64,000 nt of DNA. It comes from CALINB01 sp938045325 (lineage in GTDB: Bacteria; Pseudomonadota; Alphaproteobacteria; Rhodospirillales; CALINB01). Location: positions 1 through 64,000 of the forward strand of contig JAYNQW010000010.1 of the NCBI GenBank assembly GCA_038114465.1. Reading direction: 5' to 3'. Positions 41,227-49,760 of the stretch are shown piece by piece. Each line of letters begins with the position of its first letter. Within the stretch, counting starts at the first letter, position 1. The notes under the pieces were generated by a model that saw nothing but the letters and a program-made list of their open reading frames with translations, had not been told where the DNA came from and did not search any database. Both the position numbers and the translations under genes were made by a program.

Positions 41227-42213
41227 ATGATTGTTGTCACCGGCGGTGCCGGTTTTATTGGATCGAATATCGTTGCGGCGTTAGAAGACCGCGGCGATCA
41301 TCATTTGGCTGTCTGCGATAAGCTCGAGGATGGCGATAAATGGCAGAACATCGGAAAACGCGATCTGGCCCATATTATTGCTCCTGAAAAGCTTTTTGAT
41401 TTTTTAGAAGAAAATAACAGCAATATCGACGCCATTATTCATATGGCGGCGATCTCTTCGACGACCGCAAGTGATGTTGATCTTATCCTTGAGACCAATG
41501 TGCGCCTTTCGCTTCGCCTATGGCAGTGGTGCACTCAGCATCATGTCCGTTTCATTTATGCATCCTCGGCGGCAACGTACGGCAACGGCCAGCAAGGATT
41601 TGCCGATGATGAATCCCTAGAAGCTTTATCCAAACTGAAGCCGATGAATCCGTATGGTTGGAGCAAGCATTTCTTCGATCGACGTGTGCTTCGAATGGTT
41701 ACCGAAGGAGGTGTCCACCCGCCGCAATGGGCCGGGTTGAAGTTTTTTAATGTTTACGGCCCCAATGAAGAACACAAAGGGCCACAAAGAAGTGTTGTTT
41801 CACAAATTTTTCCTAATGTTCGCAATGCCGGTACGGTGAGTCTTTTTAAGTCCCATCATCCAGACTACCCGGACGGCGGACAGATGCGCGATTTTATTTG
41901 GGTCGGCGATTGTGTCGACGTTGTGCTTTGGCTGCTGGACAATCCGGAAGTCAGTGGACTGTTTAATTGCGGCACCGGAAAAGCGCGAACGTTTGCCGAT
42001 TTAGCCGGAGCGGTTTTTGCTGCTTTGGAGCAAGAGCCGAAAATAACGTATCGGCCGACGCCGGAGAATATTCGTGACCATTATCAGTATTTTACGGAAG
42101 CTGATACAAACCGGTTACGAGCGGCAGGTTACCAAAAACCTTTTACGTCATTGGAAGACGGTGTTGCGGAATACGTCCGTTCATACCTCAATACCGATGA
42201 TCCTTACCGGTAA
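41227..42213 (+). CDS. hldD: ADP-L-glycero-D-manno-heptose 6-epimerase
   Basis: This SDR-type epimerase makes ADP-L-glycero-D-manno-heptose for the LPS inner core. VTGGAGFIGSNIVAAL binds NADP, and NPYGWSKHFFDRRV carries the Tyr/Lys pair. YASSAATYGNG, KFFNVYGPNEEHKG and SLFKSHHPDYPDGGQMRDFIWVGD are diagnostic. Length 328 is usual. It implies a heptose-containing outer membrane. lgt follows after 13 bp. Confidence 0.95.
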   Translation: MIVVTGGAGFIGSNIVAALEDRGDHHLAVCDKLEDGDKWQNIGKRDLAHIIAPEKLFDFLEENNSNIDAIIHMAAISSTTASDVDLILETNVRLSLRLWQWCTQHHVRFIYASSAATYGNGQQGFADDESLEALSKLKPMNPYGWSKHFFDRRVLRMVTEGGVHPPQWAGLKFFNVYGPNEEHKGPQRSVVSQIFPNVRNAGTVSLFKSHHPDYPDGGQMRDFIWVGDCVDVVLWLLDNPEVSGLFNCGTGKARTFADLAGAVFAALEQEPKITYRPTPENIRDHYQYFTEADTNRLRAAGYQKPFTSLEDGVAEYVRSYLNTDDPYR

Positions 42214-42226
42214 CGAAATCCGTTAA

Positions 42227-43030
42227 ATGAGTTTAGCTATTGCGTTTCCACAGATTGATCCGGTTTTAATTCAAATCGGTCCGTTTGCCATTCGTTGGTA
42301 TGCGTTGGCCTATATCGCCGGGTTGCTGGGCGGCATGTATTACATGCAGGTCTTGTCGCGCCAGCTACCGGTCATGGTTAAAGAAATCGAAATATACGAT
42401 TTTCTTTTATGGGGGACGCTTGGCGTCATTATTGGCGGCCGTCTTGGGTTCGTTATTTTCTACCGCCCCTTATTTTTTCTTGAAAACCCTTTGTCAATTT
42501 TTCAAGTGTGGCAAGGCGGCATGTCGTTTCACGGCGGATTAATCGGTGTTGTCGTTGCGGCAATTTTATTCGCGTATAAAAGAAAGATTCAGTTTTGGGC
42601 ATTCGCCGATCTTATCTGTTGTGCGGCGCCCATCGGATTGTTTCTTGGAAGATTGGCAAATTTCATTAATGGCGAATTATTTGGCCGAACGGCGGATGTT
42701 CCGTGGGGCATGGTTTTTCCGCGCGGCGGCCCGTTGCCGCGCCACCCCAGCCAGCTTTATGAAGCGTTTTTGGAAGGTTTCGTATTATTTTTTGTGCTTT
42801 TGTGGATGCGCCGAAAACTATCAGTGCGAAACCGGCCCGGCATGCTGTCCGGCGTGTTTTTGGTTGGGTATGCCATCGCCCGATCGACCGGCGAAATTTT
42901 TCGAGAACCCGATCCGATATTCGGCCTCATGCTGGGCGGCACGACGTGGGGGCAGTGGCTATCCCTGCCCATGGCGCTATTCGGTCTTTACCTCATTCAA
43001 CGTTCCCGTAACCGCGCTTCCGTGAGCTAA
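42227..43030 (+). CDS. lgt: Prolipoprotein diacylglyceryl transferase
   Basis: Lgt attaches diacylglycerol from phosphatidylglycerol to the lipobox Cys of prolipoproteins. The 267-residue inner-membrane protein has about seven hydrophobic segments and the motifs IRWYALAYIAG, GGMSFHGGLIGVV, and the Lgt signature GRLANFINGELFGR, plus RHPSQLYEA. Its stop overlaps the start of the next gene by one base. Confidence 0.96.
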   Translation: MSLAIAFPQIDPVLIQIGPFAIRWYALAYIAGLLGGMYYMQVLSRQLPVMVKEIEIYDFLLWGTLGVIIGGRLGFVIFYRPLFFLENPLSIFQVWQGGMSFHGGLIGVVVAAILFAYKRKIQFWAFADLICCAAPIGLFLGRLANFINGELFGRTADVPWGMVFPRGGPLPRHPSQLYEAFLEGFVLFFVLLWMRRKLSVRNRPGMLSGVFLVGYAIARSTGEIFREPDPIFGLMLGGTTWGQWLSLPMALFGLYLIQRSRNRASVS

Positions 43031-44142
43031 TGACCGGCGCGGCTTCAAATCTATCCGCGTATTTGCGTGAGAGGATTATGAATAAGGGCCCGTTAACTGT
43101 GGCCGAGTACATGGTCGATGCGCTCGGCCACCCGACTTGGGGTTACTACAATACAAGAGATCCGTTCGGGACCGCCGGTGACTTTATTACGGCGCCGGAA
43201 GTTCATCAGATATTCGGTGAGCTCATTGGCTTATGGTCTGCGGCAATTTGGCAATCATTTGGAAAGCCGAAAAATATTCGTCTGATTGAGTGCGGTCCCG
43301 GGCGCGGGACATTAATGAACGATGCCTTGCGCGCACTTCGTCAAACCATGCCCGATTTTTATGCTGCTGTGCATGTCGATCTTCTTGAAATAAGCCCTGT
43401 TTTAAAGGCCCAGCAAAAAGCGGTCTTGAGTGGTCACCATGAATCCGTAGCGGTGCATTGGTATGAAAATTTTACTGAGATCCCAAATGGCCCGAGCATC
43501 ATAATCACAAATGAATTTTTTGATGCCTTGCCAATTCATCAATACGAGCGATTGGCCGACGGTTGGCATGAACGCCTTGTCGGTTTAACAGATGAAGCCA
43601 CCTTTTGTTTTCAACATGGAAAATTACTCAACGAAGATAGCTTCATTCCCGTTTCGCTACGCCATGCACCCGTCGGCGATGTGTTTGAAACGAGCCCCGC
43701 CCGAGAAACCATGGTTCTTGAAATAGGCGAACGATTGCAATCTGCGCAGGGCGCTTGTTTGGTTATTGATTACGGCCATGTTCGACAAGGGGTCGGTGAT
43801 ACTTTGCAGGCGGTGCAGGCTCAAGAATATCATGATGTCCTCGTCTCTCCAGGCGAAGCCGATATTACCGCGCATGTCGATTTTGAGGCTTTAAGTAGCG
43901 CGGCAAAAGATGCTGGCTGCGAAGTTTACGGACCGGTTTCTCAAAAACTGTTTTTGGAGCGATTGGGTATCGGTACCCGCGCAGAACGATTGGCTGCCGG
44001 CGCAACCGCGAATCAAATACAAGATATTCATCAAGCTGTCTTGCGTTTGGTCGGTGATGAGGAAATGGGAAGCTTGTTTAAAGTTATGGCTTTTGCTGAT
44101 ACGGCAAACTTTTCGAATAAGCCGTTGCCTGGTTTTGAATAA
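43030..44142 (+). CDS. Class I SAM-dependent methyltransferase, MidA/NDUFAF7 family
   Basis: The 370-residue protein has the family N-terminus MNKGPLTVAEYMVDALGHPTWGYYNTRDPFG and GDFITAPEVHQIFGELIG, followed by the SAM-binding IRLIECGPGRGTLMND. Mitochondrial NDUFAF7 dimethylates an arginine of complex I subunit NDUFS2. The bacterial target is probably NuoD or unknown. It overlaps lgt by one base and precedes pgeF by 19 bp, as in many alphaproteobacteria. Confidence 0.9.
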   Translation: MTGAASNLSAYLRERIMNKGPLTVAEYMVDALGHPTWGYYNTRDPFGTAGDFITAPEVHQIFGELIGLWSAAIWQSFGKPKNIRLIECGPGRGTLMNDALRALRQTMPDFYAAVHVDLLEISPVLKAQQKAVLSGHHESVAVHWYENFTEIPNGPSIIITNEFFDALPIHQYERLADGWHERLVGLTDEATFCFQHGKLLNEDSFIPVSLRHAPVGDVFETSPARETMVLEIGERLQSAQGACLVIDYGHVRQGVGDTLQAVQAQEYHDVLVSPGEADITAHVDFEALSSAAKDAGCEVYGPVSQKLFLERLGIGTRAERLAAGATANQIQDIHQAVLRLVGDEEMGSLFKVMAFADTANFSNKPLPGFE

Positions 44143-44161
44143 GTGTGGTTCACTAACATTC

Positions 44162-44932
44162 ATGTTTCAATCTGAAGCGCTAAATTCAGCTGGTGGGGTG
44201 CGTCACGGATTTTTCACTCGTGAAGGCGGCACGAGCCGAGATGTTTTTGCCTCATTAAACTGTGGCTTCGGTTCCGGAGACGATATAGAGGCGGTTCGCA
44301 CAAACCGGGACTTGGTGATGCAGCAGATCGAGTTGGCTAAAGACTCCCTCGTGACGGCGTATCAGACACATTCGGCCAAAGTGACGGATGTTACCAAGCC
44401 GTGGTCGCCGGAAAAGGCGCCGCAGGTCGATGCCATGGTCAGCCGATCCTACGGTATCGCTCTTGGTATCTTGACCGCGGATTGTGCTCCTGTGTTGTTT
44501 GCCGATTCATCGGCCGGCGTAGTCGGAGCAGCTCATGCCGGCTGGCGCGGCGCGAAGGACGGCGTCTTGCCGGCAACGATTGAGGCGATGGAAAAACTCG
44601 GTGCCGATCGCAAACGTATAGCCGCCGCCATCGGTCCCTGTATCCAGCAAAACTCTTATGAAGTCGATCAATCGTTCTTCGATTCATTCTTGGAGGATGA
44701 TCCCGCCCACAAGCGGTTTTTTGTATTGTCCGACCGGAAAGGCCACTACCGTTTCGATCTGCCAGGTTATATTTCGGCGGTCTTAAGTCGTGAATCGGTG
44801 GGGTCTATCGAATCACTCGGGTTGGATACGTATACTCAAGAAGATCTTTTTTTTAGTTATCGGCGTGCAACACACCGGCAAGAGCAGCAATATGGAAGAT
44901 TGCTATCCGTTATTGCGCTAGAATCACTATAA
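44162..44932 (+). CDS. pgeF: Purine-nucleoside phosphorylase/polyphenol oxidase-family protein (PgeF/YfiH)
   Basis: Formerly called laccase-like, this family acts in peptidoglycan editing (YfiH/PgeF in E. coli) or purine nucleoside cleavage (FAMIN-type). Metal-site residues are visible in LTADCAPVLFAD and AAHAGWRGAKDGVL, and GPCIQQNSYEVD and DTYTQEDLFFSYRRATHR close the protein. ATG 44162 gives 256 residues. The longer upstream frame from 43910 overlaps the methyltransferase gene and has no family similarity. Confidence 0.92.
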   Translation: MFQSEALNSAGGVRHGFFTREGGTSRDVFASLNCGFGSGDDIEAVRTNRDLVMQQIELAKDSLVTAYQTHSAKVTDVTKPWSPEKAPQVDAMVSRSYGIALGILTADCAPVLFADSSAGVVGAAHAGWRGAKDGVLPATIEAMEKLGADRKRIAAAIGPCIQQNSYEVDQSFFDSFLEDDPAHKRFFVLSDRKGHYRFDLPGYISAVLSRESVGSIESLGLDTYTQEDLFFSYRRATHRQEQQYGRLLSVIALESL

Positions 44933-44961
44933 TTTTTTACGTGTAAATTCGGTCTCTAATC

Positions 44962-45030
44962 ATGCCCCACATCATTATCTTAGGTTTAGTCATGTTTATC
45001 GGCCTATTGCTGATGGTGTTTATCGTCTGA
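44962..45030 (+). CDS. Possible 22-residue membrane microprotein
   Basis: ATG 44962 to TGA 45030 encodes MPHIIILGLVMFIGLLLMVFIV, a single continuous hydrophobic helix. The stop shares its A with the lipoprotein ATG (TGATG). The exact junction and composition suggest a real coupled gene, but there is no strong Shine-Dalgarno and the frame is short. It could equally be a chance frame in a TA-rich leader. Confidence 0.4.
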   Translation: MPHIIILGLVMFIGLLLMVFIV

Positions 45031-45971
45031 TGTGGGTTTCGCGCATAATATTAATTTTTTTGGTTTTGTTTTTGGCGGCTTGTGAAACGGCCGAGCGAAC
45101 GAAATCCGGCAGCTGGCCGCGATCACGTGCACAAGTCGGTGAAAATTTAGGCGTGCGCATTGATCTGTTGGAGGGAACGGCTGTTCCCATGGCAAAACTG
45201 TTGGCAAGCTCTGTTGCCGAAAATTTAGAAAAACGCGATATACCGGCTACGGCGGATGTGGAAAAACCAAGCCGTTATGTCTTAAGAGGGCGCGCCGAGT
45301 ATGATCCGAATGCCAAGAAGAAACCATTTGTCGCTCTCATCCATTGGACACTTGTTGGCGATAATAATGAATCTGTCGGAACATATGTTCAGGGTGTGAA
45401 AGGAACAGCAGTTCAATGGGAATTCGGTGATCCAAAAATTATCCGCCGAATTGGCAATAATGCGGCAAAGCCGATTGCTGCAATGATTCGAAACGATACG
45501 GATGCTACGCAACCGTCACGGCGCCGGGGCAGCGCGCTTTTGGTTCGGGCTGTTAAGGGCGCGCCCGGCGATGGCAATCAAACCTTAACGGATGCCGTGA
45601 AAATATCGATGCGGGAGGCGGACTTTAATGTGACGGATGACCCGCGTCAGGCCGGCTTTGTGTTAACCGGTGTCGTGACGGTCACGCCCGTCGCCGGTAA
45701 TCTCGAGCGTGTAAGAATAGCCTGGAGCATATCGACGGTAGATGGAATAGAAATGGGTGTTGCCATTCAGGAAAACCAGGTGCCGGGTGGCAGCTTGTCC
45801 CGTGATTGGGGCGGGATTGCCGGTGCCATTGCGACGGCAGCCGTGGATGGCCTGGTTAAGATACTAGAAGGTAGCCGCCGAACGGCACGGACGGATACGC
45901 CCATAGCGCCCAGAATTCCTAAAAATATTCCCCGTATGCCGGGACGGGCCCTGCCCCCCCCCCCGGGCTGA
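45030..45971 (+). CDS. Uncharacterised outer-membrane-type lipoprotein with internally duplicated domain
   Basis: A hydrophobic signal ends in the lipobox LAAC (C18), so Lgt upstream should modify it. Residues ~40-155 and ~170-285 appear to be two copies of one domain: each has a long helix, a D-P-R/K-P segment with VLRG or VLTG, a W-containing strand (ALIHWTLVG, VRIAWSIST), an EXXG/VG step and a final Ala-rich helix. The tail is Pro-rich and ends PPPPG, encoded in an 11-C run. No characterised family was recognised. A CsgG/LpoB-like fold is only a thought. Confidence 0.8.
   Translation: MWVSRIILIFLVLFLAACETAERTKSGSWPRSRAQVGENLGVRIDLLEGTAVPMAKLLASSVAENLEKRDIPATADVEKPSRYVLRGRAEYDPNAKKKPFVALIHWTLVGDNNESVGTYVQGVKGTAVQWEFGDPKIIRRIGNNAAKPIAAMIRNDTDATQPSRRRGSALLVRAVKGAPGDGNQTLTDAVKISMREADFNVTDDPRQAGFVLTGVVTVTPVAGNLERVRIAWSISTVDGIEMGVAIQENQVPGGSLSRDWGGIAGAIATAAVDGLVKILEGSRRTARTDTPIAPRIPKNIPRMPGRALPPPPG
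45954..45964 (+). repeat. Homopolymer C11 tract in the lipoprotein 3' end
   Basis: Eleven consecutive C residues encode the last prolines of the lipoprotein. Losing or gaining one C would replace the final two codons and extend the protein (by roughly 20 or 10 residues). Such runs are prone to slippage and also to sequencing error. Confidence 0.8.
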
Positions 45972-46078
45972 GCCTGCCTCTATTGGCCTGACACGCTTAC
46001 TGAAAGCCATTCAAGAGCCATTTGTCCCCTGACCGGGGAAACATCCTGGATGGGCTTGAAAAGCCTGTGGAAAAGCCG

Positions 46079-46107
46079 TTTACAGACATCAGGGACGCTG
46101 ATACATT
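46079..46107 (+). promoter_or_regulatory. Possible promoter for prs
   Basis: TTTACA (46079-46084), a 17-bp spacer and TACATT (46102-46107) lie 100 bp before the prs start in the 235-bp gap. The -10 match is only moderate. Confidence 0.35.
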
Positions 46108-46206
46108 CCGCCGCGTCTCACCCCGATTACAGGCCATTTGGGCCGCTCTTTGGGTTTCATACCCGCCTTGTATTCGGCGGGAACAACGCCACAAGGACTG
46201 AAAGAC

Positions 46207-47139
46207 ATGAAAATCGTCGCTGGTAACAGTAACCGGCCTTTAGCTGAAGCGATTTCCGCTTACTTGAATCTGCCGTTAACGAAAGCCGTCATTCGCCGGT
46301 TTTCGGATATGGAAGTGTTTGTTGAGATTCAGGAAAACGTTCGGGGCGAAGATGTCTTTGTTATCCAATCGACGTCTTACCCGGCAAACGATAACCTGAT
46401 GGAATTGTTGGTTTGCTTGGATGCTTTACGCCGTGGTTCGGCGCGGCGCATTACCGCCGTGATGCCGTATTTCGGTTACGCGCGGCAGGATCGGAAGTCC
46501 GGTCCCCGGACGCCAATCTCAGCAAAATTGGTTGCTAACCTTATCACGGAAGCCGGTGCTGACCGGGTGCTGACCCTTGATCTTCACGCGGGGCAGATCC
46601 AAGGCTTTTTTGATATTCCGGTTGATAACCTTTATGCCGCGCCGACGATGACGAAAGATATTCTGGATCGGTTTGACGGCGATGATTTAATGGTTGTATC
46701 GCCCGACGTTGGCGGTGTGGTCCGGGCACGTATTATTGCTCAACGCATTAATGCTGATTTATCGATTATTGATAAGCGTCGTGAACGTGCCGGCGTTTCA
46801 GAAGTGATGAACATTATCGGCGATGTCGAAGGCCGCCGTTGTATTCTTATTGATGATATTGTCGACTCAGCCGGTACACTCTGTAATGCGTCAGCGGCAT
46901 TGATGGATCAAGGCGCGGCATCGGTAATGGCGTATGTTACCCACGGCGTTTTATCGGGTGGGGCTGTTGCACGGGTATCGTCCTCACCGATGGAAAAATT
47001 AATTACCACGGACAGTATAACGGCGACCGAAGCCGTTCGAGTTTCGCACAATATTGAACAACTTACGATTGCACCGTTGATTGCCGAGGCGATCCGGCGA
47101 ATTAGTGAAGAATCATCCGTTTCGAGTTTATTTGATTAA
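46207..47139 (+). CDS. prs: Ribose-phosphate pyrophosphokinase
   Basis: Prs makes PRPP from ribose 5-phosphate and ATP for purine, pyrimidine, His, Trp and NAD synthesis. MKIVAGNSNRPLAEAI begins the protein, with RRFSDMEVFVEIQENVRGEDVFVIQST, YFGYARQDRKSGPRTPISAKLVA and the PRPP-binding CILIDDIVDSAGTLCNAS. ATG 46207 gives 310 residues, the family norm. The frame from 46138 adds a non-homologous leader. rplY and pth follow in the usual order. Confidence 0.97.
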   Translation: MKIVAGNSNRPLAEAISAYLNLPLTKAVIRRFSDMEVFVEIQENVRGEDVFVIQSTSYPANDNLMELLVCLDALRRGSARRITAVMPYFGYARQDRKSGPRTPISAKLVANLITEAGADRVLTLDLHAGQIQGFFDIPVDNLYAAPTMTKDILDRFDGDDLMVVSPDVGGVVRARIIAQRINADLSIIDKRRERAGVSEVMNIIGDVEGRRCILIDDIVDSAGTLCNASAALMDQGAASVMAYVTHGVLSGGAVARVSSSPMEKLITTDSITATEAVRVSHNIEQLTIAPLIAEAIRRISEESSVSSLFD

Positions 47140-47151
47140 GTTTTTGTAGAC

Positions 47152-47180
47152 CCGTATGGGCACCCCTGGAGGCCATACGG
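47152..47180 (+). repeat. Leader hairpin upstream of rplY
   Basis: CCGTATGG (47152-47159) and CCATACGG (47173-47180) are perfect 8-bp arms with a 13-nt loop, between prs and rplY and 24 nt before the rplY start. No T-run follows. It could be a regulatory leader or a weak pause site. Confidence 0.5.
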
Positions 47181-47204
47181 ATAGTAAAGAAGGAGAAATG
47201 AGAA

Positions 47205-47909
47205 ATGCCTGAAGCATATACAATTGCTGCAGAGGCGCGAGAGCGGGCCGGTAAGGGGGCAGCCCGTGCAACGCGTCGTGCCGGAAGAGTCCCGGCCGTG
47301 ATTTACGGAAATAAAGAAACCCCTGTGATGATTTCGCTCGATCCTGTTGATTTACAACAACAGCTTCGCCAACCGGGATTTTTTGCCCATATTTTTGAAG
47401 TGAAGGTAAATGGCGATGCACACCGTGTATTGGCACGTGATGTGCAATACGACCCTGTAACGGATCGCCCATTGCATGTTGATTTCATGCGTTTTAGTGC
47501 CTCAACCCGAATCAATATCGATGTTGCGGTGCAATTCATTAATGAAGAAGAGTCTCCTGGTCTTAAAATGGGTGGTGTGCTGAACGTGGTTCGGCATGAA
47601 ATCGAACTTATCTGTTCGCCGGAGACCATCCCTGAGCATTTAACGGTCGATTTGTCGGGTCTCGAAATGGGTGACAGTGTCCACATTAGCGATATTGCCC
47701 TGCCGGAAGGCGTGCAACCGACGATTACAGATCGTGACTTTACGGTTGCGACGATCGCGGCGCCGACGATGCTCACAGTTGAAGATGAAGAAGCCGAAGC
47801 TGGCGAAGGTGAAGAAGGCGAAGGCACCGAGGGTGAAGCCACTGAAAGTGCCGACGGCGAGAAAAAAGCCGAGTCAGCCGAGGGCGGCGAAAAAGCCGAT
47901 TCCGAGTAA
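47205..47909 (+). CDS. rplY: 50S ribosomal protein L25/general stress protein Ctc
   Basis: bL25 binds 5S rRNA. The 234-residue protein is the long TL5/Ctc type: an N-terminal 5S-binding domain (ERAGKGAARATRRAGRVPAVIYGNKETPV, VLARDVQYDPVTDRPLHVDF) and a C-terminal beta domain (GVLNVVRHEIELICSPETIPEHLTVDLSGLEMGDSVHISDI). The last ~45 residues are very acidic (Glu/Gly/Ala), a tail seen in several alphaproteobacteria. GAAGGAG precedes the start. pth follows at 27 bp. Confidence 0.96.
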   Translation: MPEAYTIAAEARERAGKGAARATRRAGRVPAVIYGNKETPVMISLDPVDLQQQLRQPGFFAHIFEVKVNGDAHRVLARDVQYDPVTDRPLHVDFMRFSASTRINIDVAVQFINEEESPGLKMGGVLNVVRHEIELICSPETIPEHLTVDLSGLEMGDSVHISDIALPEGVQPTITDRDFTVATIAAPTMLTVEDEEAEAGEGEEGEGTEGEATESADGEKKAESAEGGEKADSE

Positions 47910-47936
47910 CGCCGGTCATCCGGCACGGAGCGATCC

Positions 47937-48548
47937 ATGTTGTTGGTGGTCGGCCTTGGCAATCCGGGGTCTCAATACGCTCAACACCGCCATAATTTCG
48001 GATTCATGGCGGTGGATGCCATCGCCCGGCGCTATGGATTTACTGCGTTTCGATCCAAATTTCAGGGCGAGTTGACCGAAGGCATGATCGGTGGCTCGAA
48101 AGTTATGCTGTTAAAGCCACAAACGTATATGAACGAGTCAGGCCGGTCCGTCGCCGCTGCGATGAAATTTTATAAATTGGTACCGGAAGATGTGTTGGTG
48201 CTGCATGATGAATTGGACTTGGCACCGGGCAAGCTGAAAGTCAAACGGGGCGGCGGCCTTGCCGGTCATAATGGCTTGCGCGACATTAAAGCCCATATCG
48301 GCCCTGAATTCAGGCGGGTGCGGCTTGGCATTGGTCATCCGGGTGATAAAAAGCGTGTCGAAGGTTACGCGTTGCAAAATTTTCCAAAGCAAGATCAGGC
48401 ATGGGTCGATGATATGCTTGATGCTGTCGCCGACAATTTTGATCTATTGGTTCAGGATGATGATGCGGGCTTCATGACCCGTGTTGCTCAGGCCGTTAAG
48501 CAGCCCAAAAAAGAACAACAATCTTTGGATAAAAAGAATGGGATTTAA
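47937..48548 (+). CDS. pth: Peptidyl-tRNA hydrolase
   Basis: Pth recycles tRNA from stalled peptidyl-tRNA. LLVVGLGNPGSQYAQHRHNFGFMAVD contains the catalytic His and substrate-binding Asn, and LVLHDELDLAPGKLKVKRGGGLAGHNGLRD is the second signature. The C-terminus is extended and basic (KQPKKEQQSLDKKNGI). It overlaps the ychF start by 11 bp. Length 203 is slightly above the usual 190. Confidence 0.96.
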   Translation: MLLVVGLGNPGSQYAQHRHNFGFMAVDAIARRYGFTAFRSKFQGELTEGMIGGSKVMLLKPQTYMNESGRSVAAAMKFYKLVPEDVLVLHDELDLAPGKLKVKRGGGLAGHNGLRDIKAHIGPEFRRVRLGIGHPGDKKRVEGYALQNFPKQDQAWVDDMLDAVADNFDLLVQDDDAGFMTRVAQAVKQPKKEQQSLDKKNGI

Positions 48549-49638
48549 TTGCGGTATTGTCGGCTTGCCGAATGTTGGTAAGTCAACGCTTTTTAATGCT
48601 TTAACGGCTACAGCGGCGGCGGAAGCCGCTAATTTTCCGTTCACAACCATTGAGCCAAATGTGGGGCGTGTGTCTGTTCCCGACACCCGTCTCGATAAAT
48701 TGACTGAAATCGTTAAGCCGGCAAAAACCATTCCGACGCAATTAGAGTTCGTCGATATTGCCGGCTTGGTGCGTGGCGCTTCAAAAGGCGAAGGACTTGG
48801 AAATCAGTTTCTAGCCAATATTCGCGAAGTCGATGCCATCCTCCATGTGTTGCGCTGTTTTGAAGAAGATAACGTGACTCATGTTGAAGGCAGCGTTGAT
48901 CCGATGCGTGATGCCGAGACGATTGAAACCGAACTTATGCTGGCCGATCTTGAAAGTTTGGAAAAGCGGATTGATCCACTGACAAAGAAGATCAGGGGAG
49001 GAGATAAAGACGCTAAAGCAACATTAGAATTGGTCGAGCTGGCCATAGATGCCTTGCGAGAAGGCCGTCCCGCCAGGTCCGTAACGCCGAAAGATGATCG
49101 TGTGAATTTATTTCGCCAGCTTCAGTTATTAACAGCCAAGCCGATGTTGTACGTATGCAACGTAGAGGAAGAAGCCGCTGCAACCGGTAATGAAAAATCC
49201 GAAGCTGTTACGAAATGGGCCCGGGAGCAGGGTTCAGATGCAATCGTTGTATCCGCTAAAATTGAAGCAGAGGTTGCAACGCTTGATGATGCCGATGACA
49301 AAGCGGAATTCCTCGAAAGTATCGGATTAAAGGAACCGGGTTTACATCAATTAATTCGTGCGGGTTTCCGGCTGTTATCCTTAATTACGTTTTTCACCGC
49401 TGGACCCAAAGAGGTTCGCGCTTGGACGATACCGCTCGGTATGGAGGCCGCTGCCGCCGGCGGGACGATTCATACTGATTTTGAACGTGGTTTTATTGCC
49501 GCAGCCACAATCGCTTATGACGATTTTATAGCCTGTGGGGGAGAGCAGGAGGCGAAGGATGCCGGGAAGATGCGCCTTGAAGGGCGGGATTATATCGTCC
49601 AGGATGGCGACGTTATCGTATTCCGGTTCAATGTGTGA
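48538..49638 (+). CDS. ychF: Redox-regulated ATPase YchF (Obg-like)
   Basis: YchF is an Obg-family P-loop protein that prefers ATP and binds ribosomes. MGFNCGIVGLPNVGKSTLFNALT contains the P-loop, DIAGLVRGASKGEGLGNQFL is G3, and CNVEEE replaces the GTP-specific NKxD motif, consistent with ATP use. The TGS domain ends with MRLEGRDYIVQDGDVIVFRFNV. ATG 48538 gives 366 residues; an upstream frame from 48481 lacks homology. It follows pth, as in most proteobacteria. Confidence 0.97.
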   Translation: MGFNCGIVGLPNVGKSTLFNALTATAAAEAANFPFTTIEPNVGRVSVPDTRLDKLTEIVKPAKTIPTQLEFVDIAGLVRGASKGEGLGNQFLANIREVDAILHVLRCFEEDNVTHVEGSVDPMRDAETIETELMLADLESLEKRIDPLTKKIRGGDKDAKATLELVELAIDALREGRPARSVTPKDDRVNLFRQLQLLTAKPMLYVCNVEEEAAATGNEKSEAVTKWAREQGSDAIVVSAKIEAEVATLDDADDKAEFLESIGLKEPGLHQLIRAGFRLLSLITFFTAGPKEVRAWTIPLGMEAAAAGGTIHTDFERGFIAAATIAYDDFIACGGEQEAKDAGKMRLEGRDYIVQDGDVIVFRFNV

Positions 49639-49760
49639 CGCTTTTTTTAGGCGATAGACCCTTCAAAGATTTAGTGCTTTTCGTTAAAGTGCCTTAAGCC
49701 TTTATCGGCAAATAAAAACACGTTCTGGCAGGTTAATGACCTTAGGGAGGGAATAGTATT

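Noticed and set aside
43910..44161. N-terminal extension of pgeF overlapping the methyltransferase gene
   Set aside because: The extension overlaps a well-supported gene in another frame and has no PgeF similarity; ATG 44162 fits the family.
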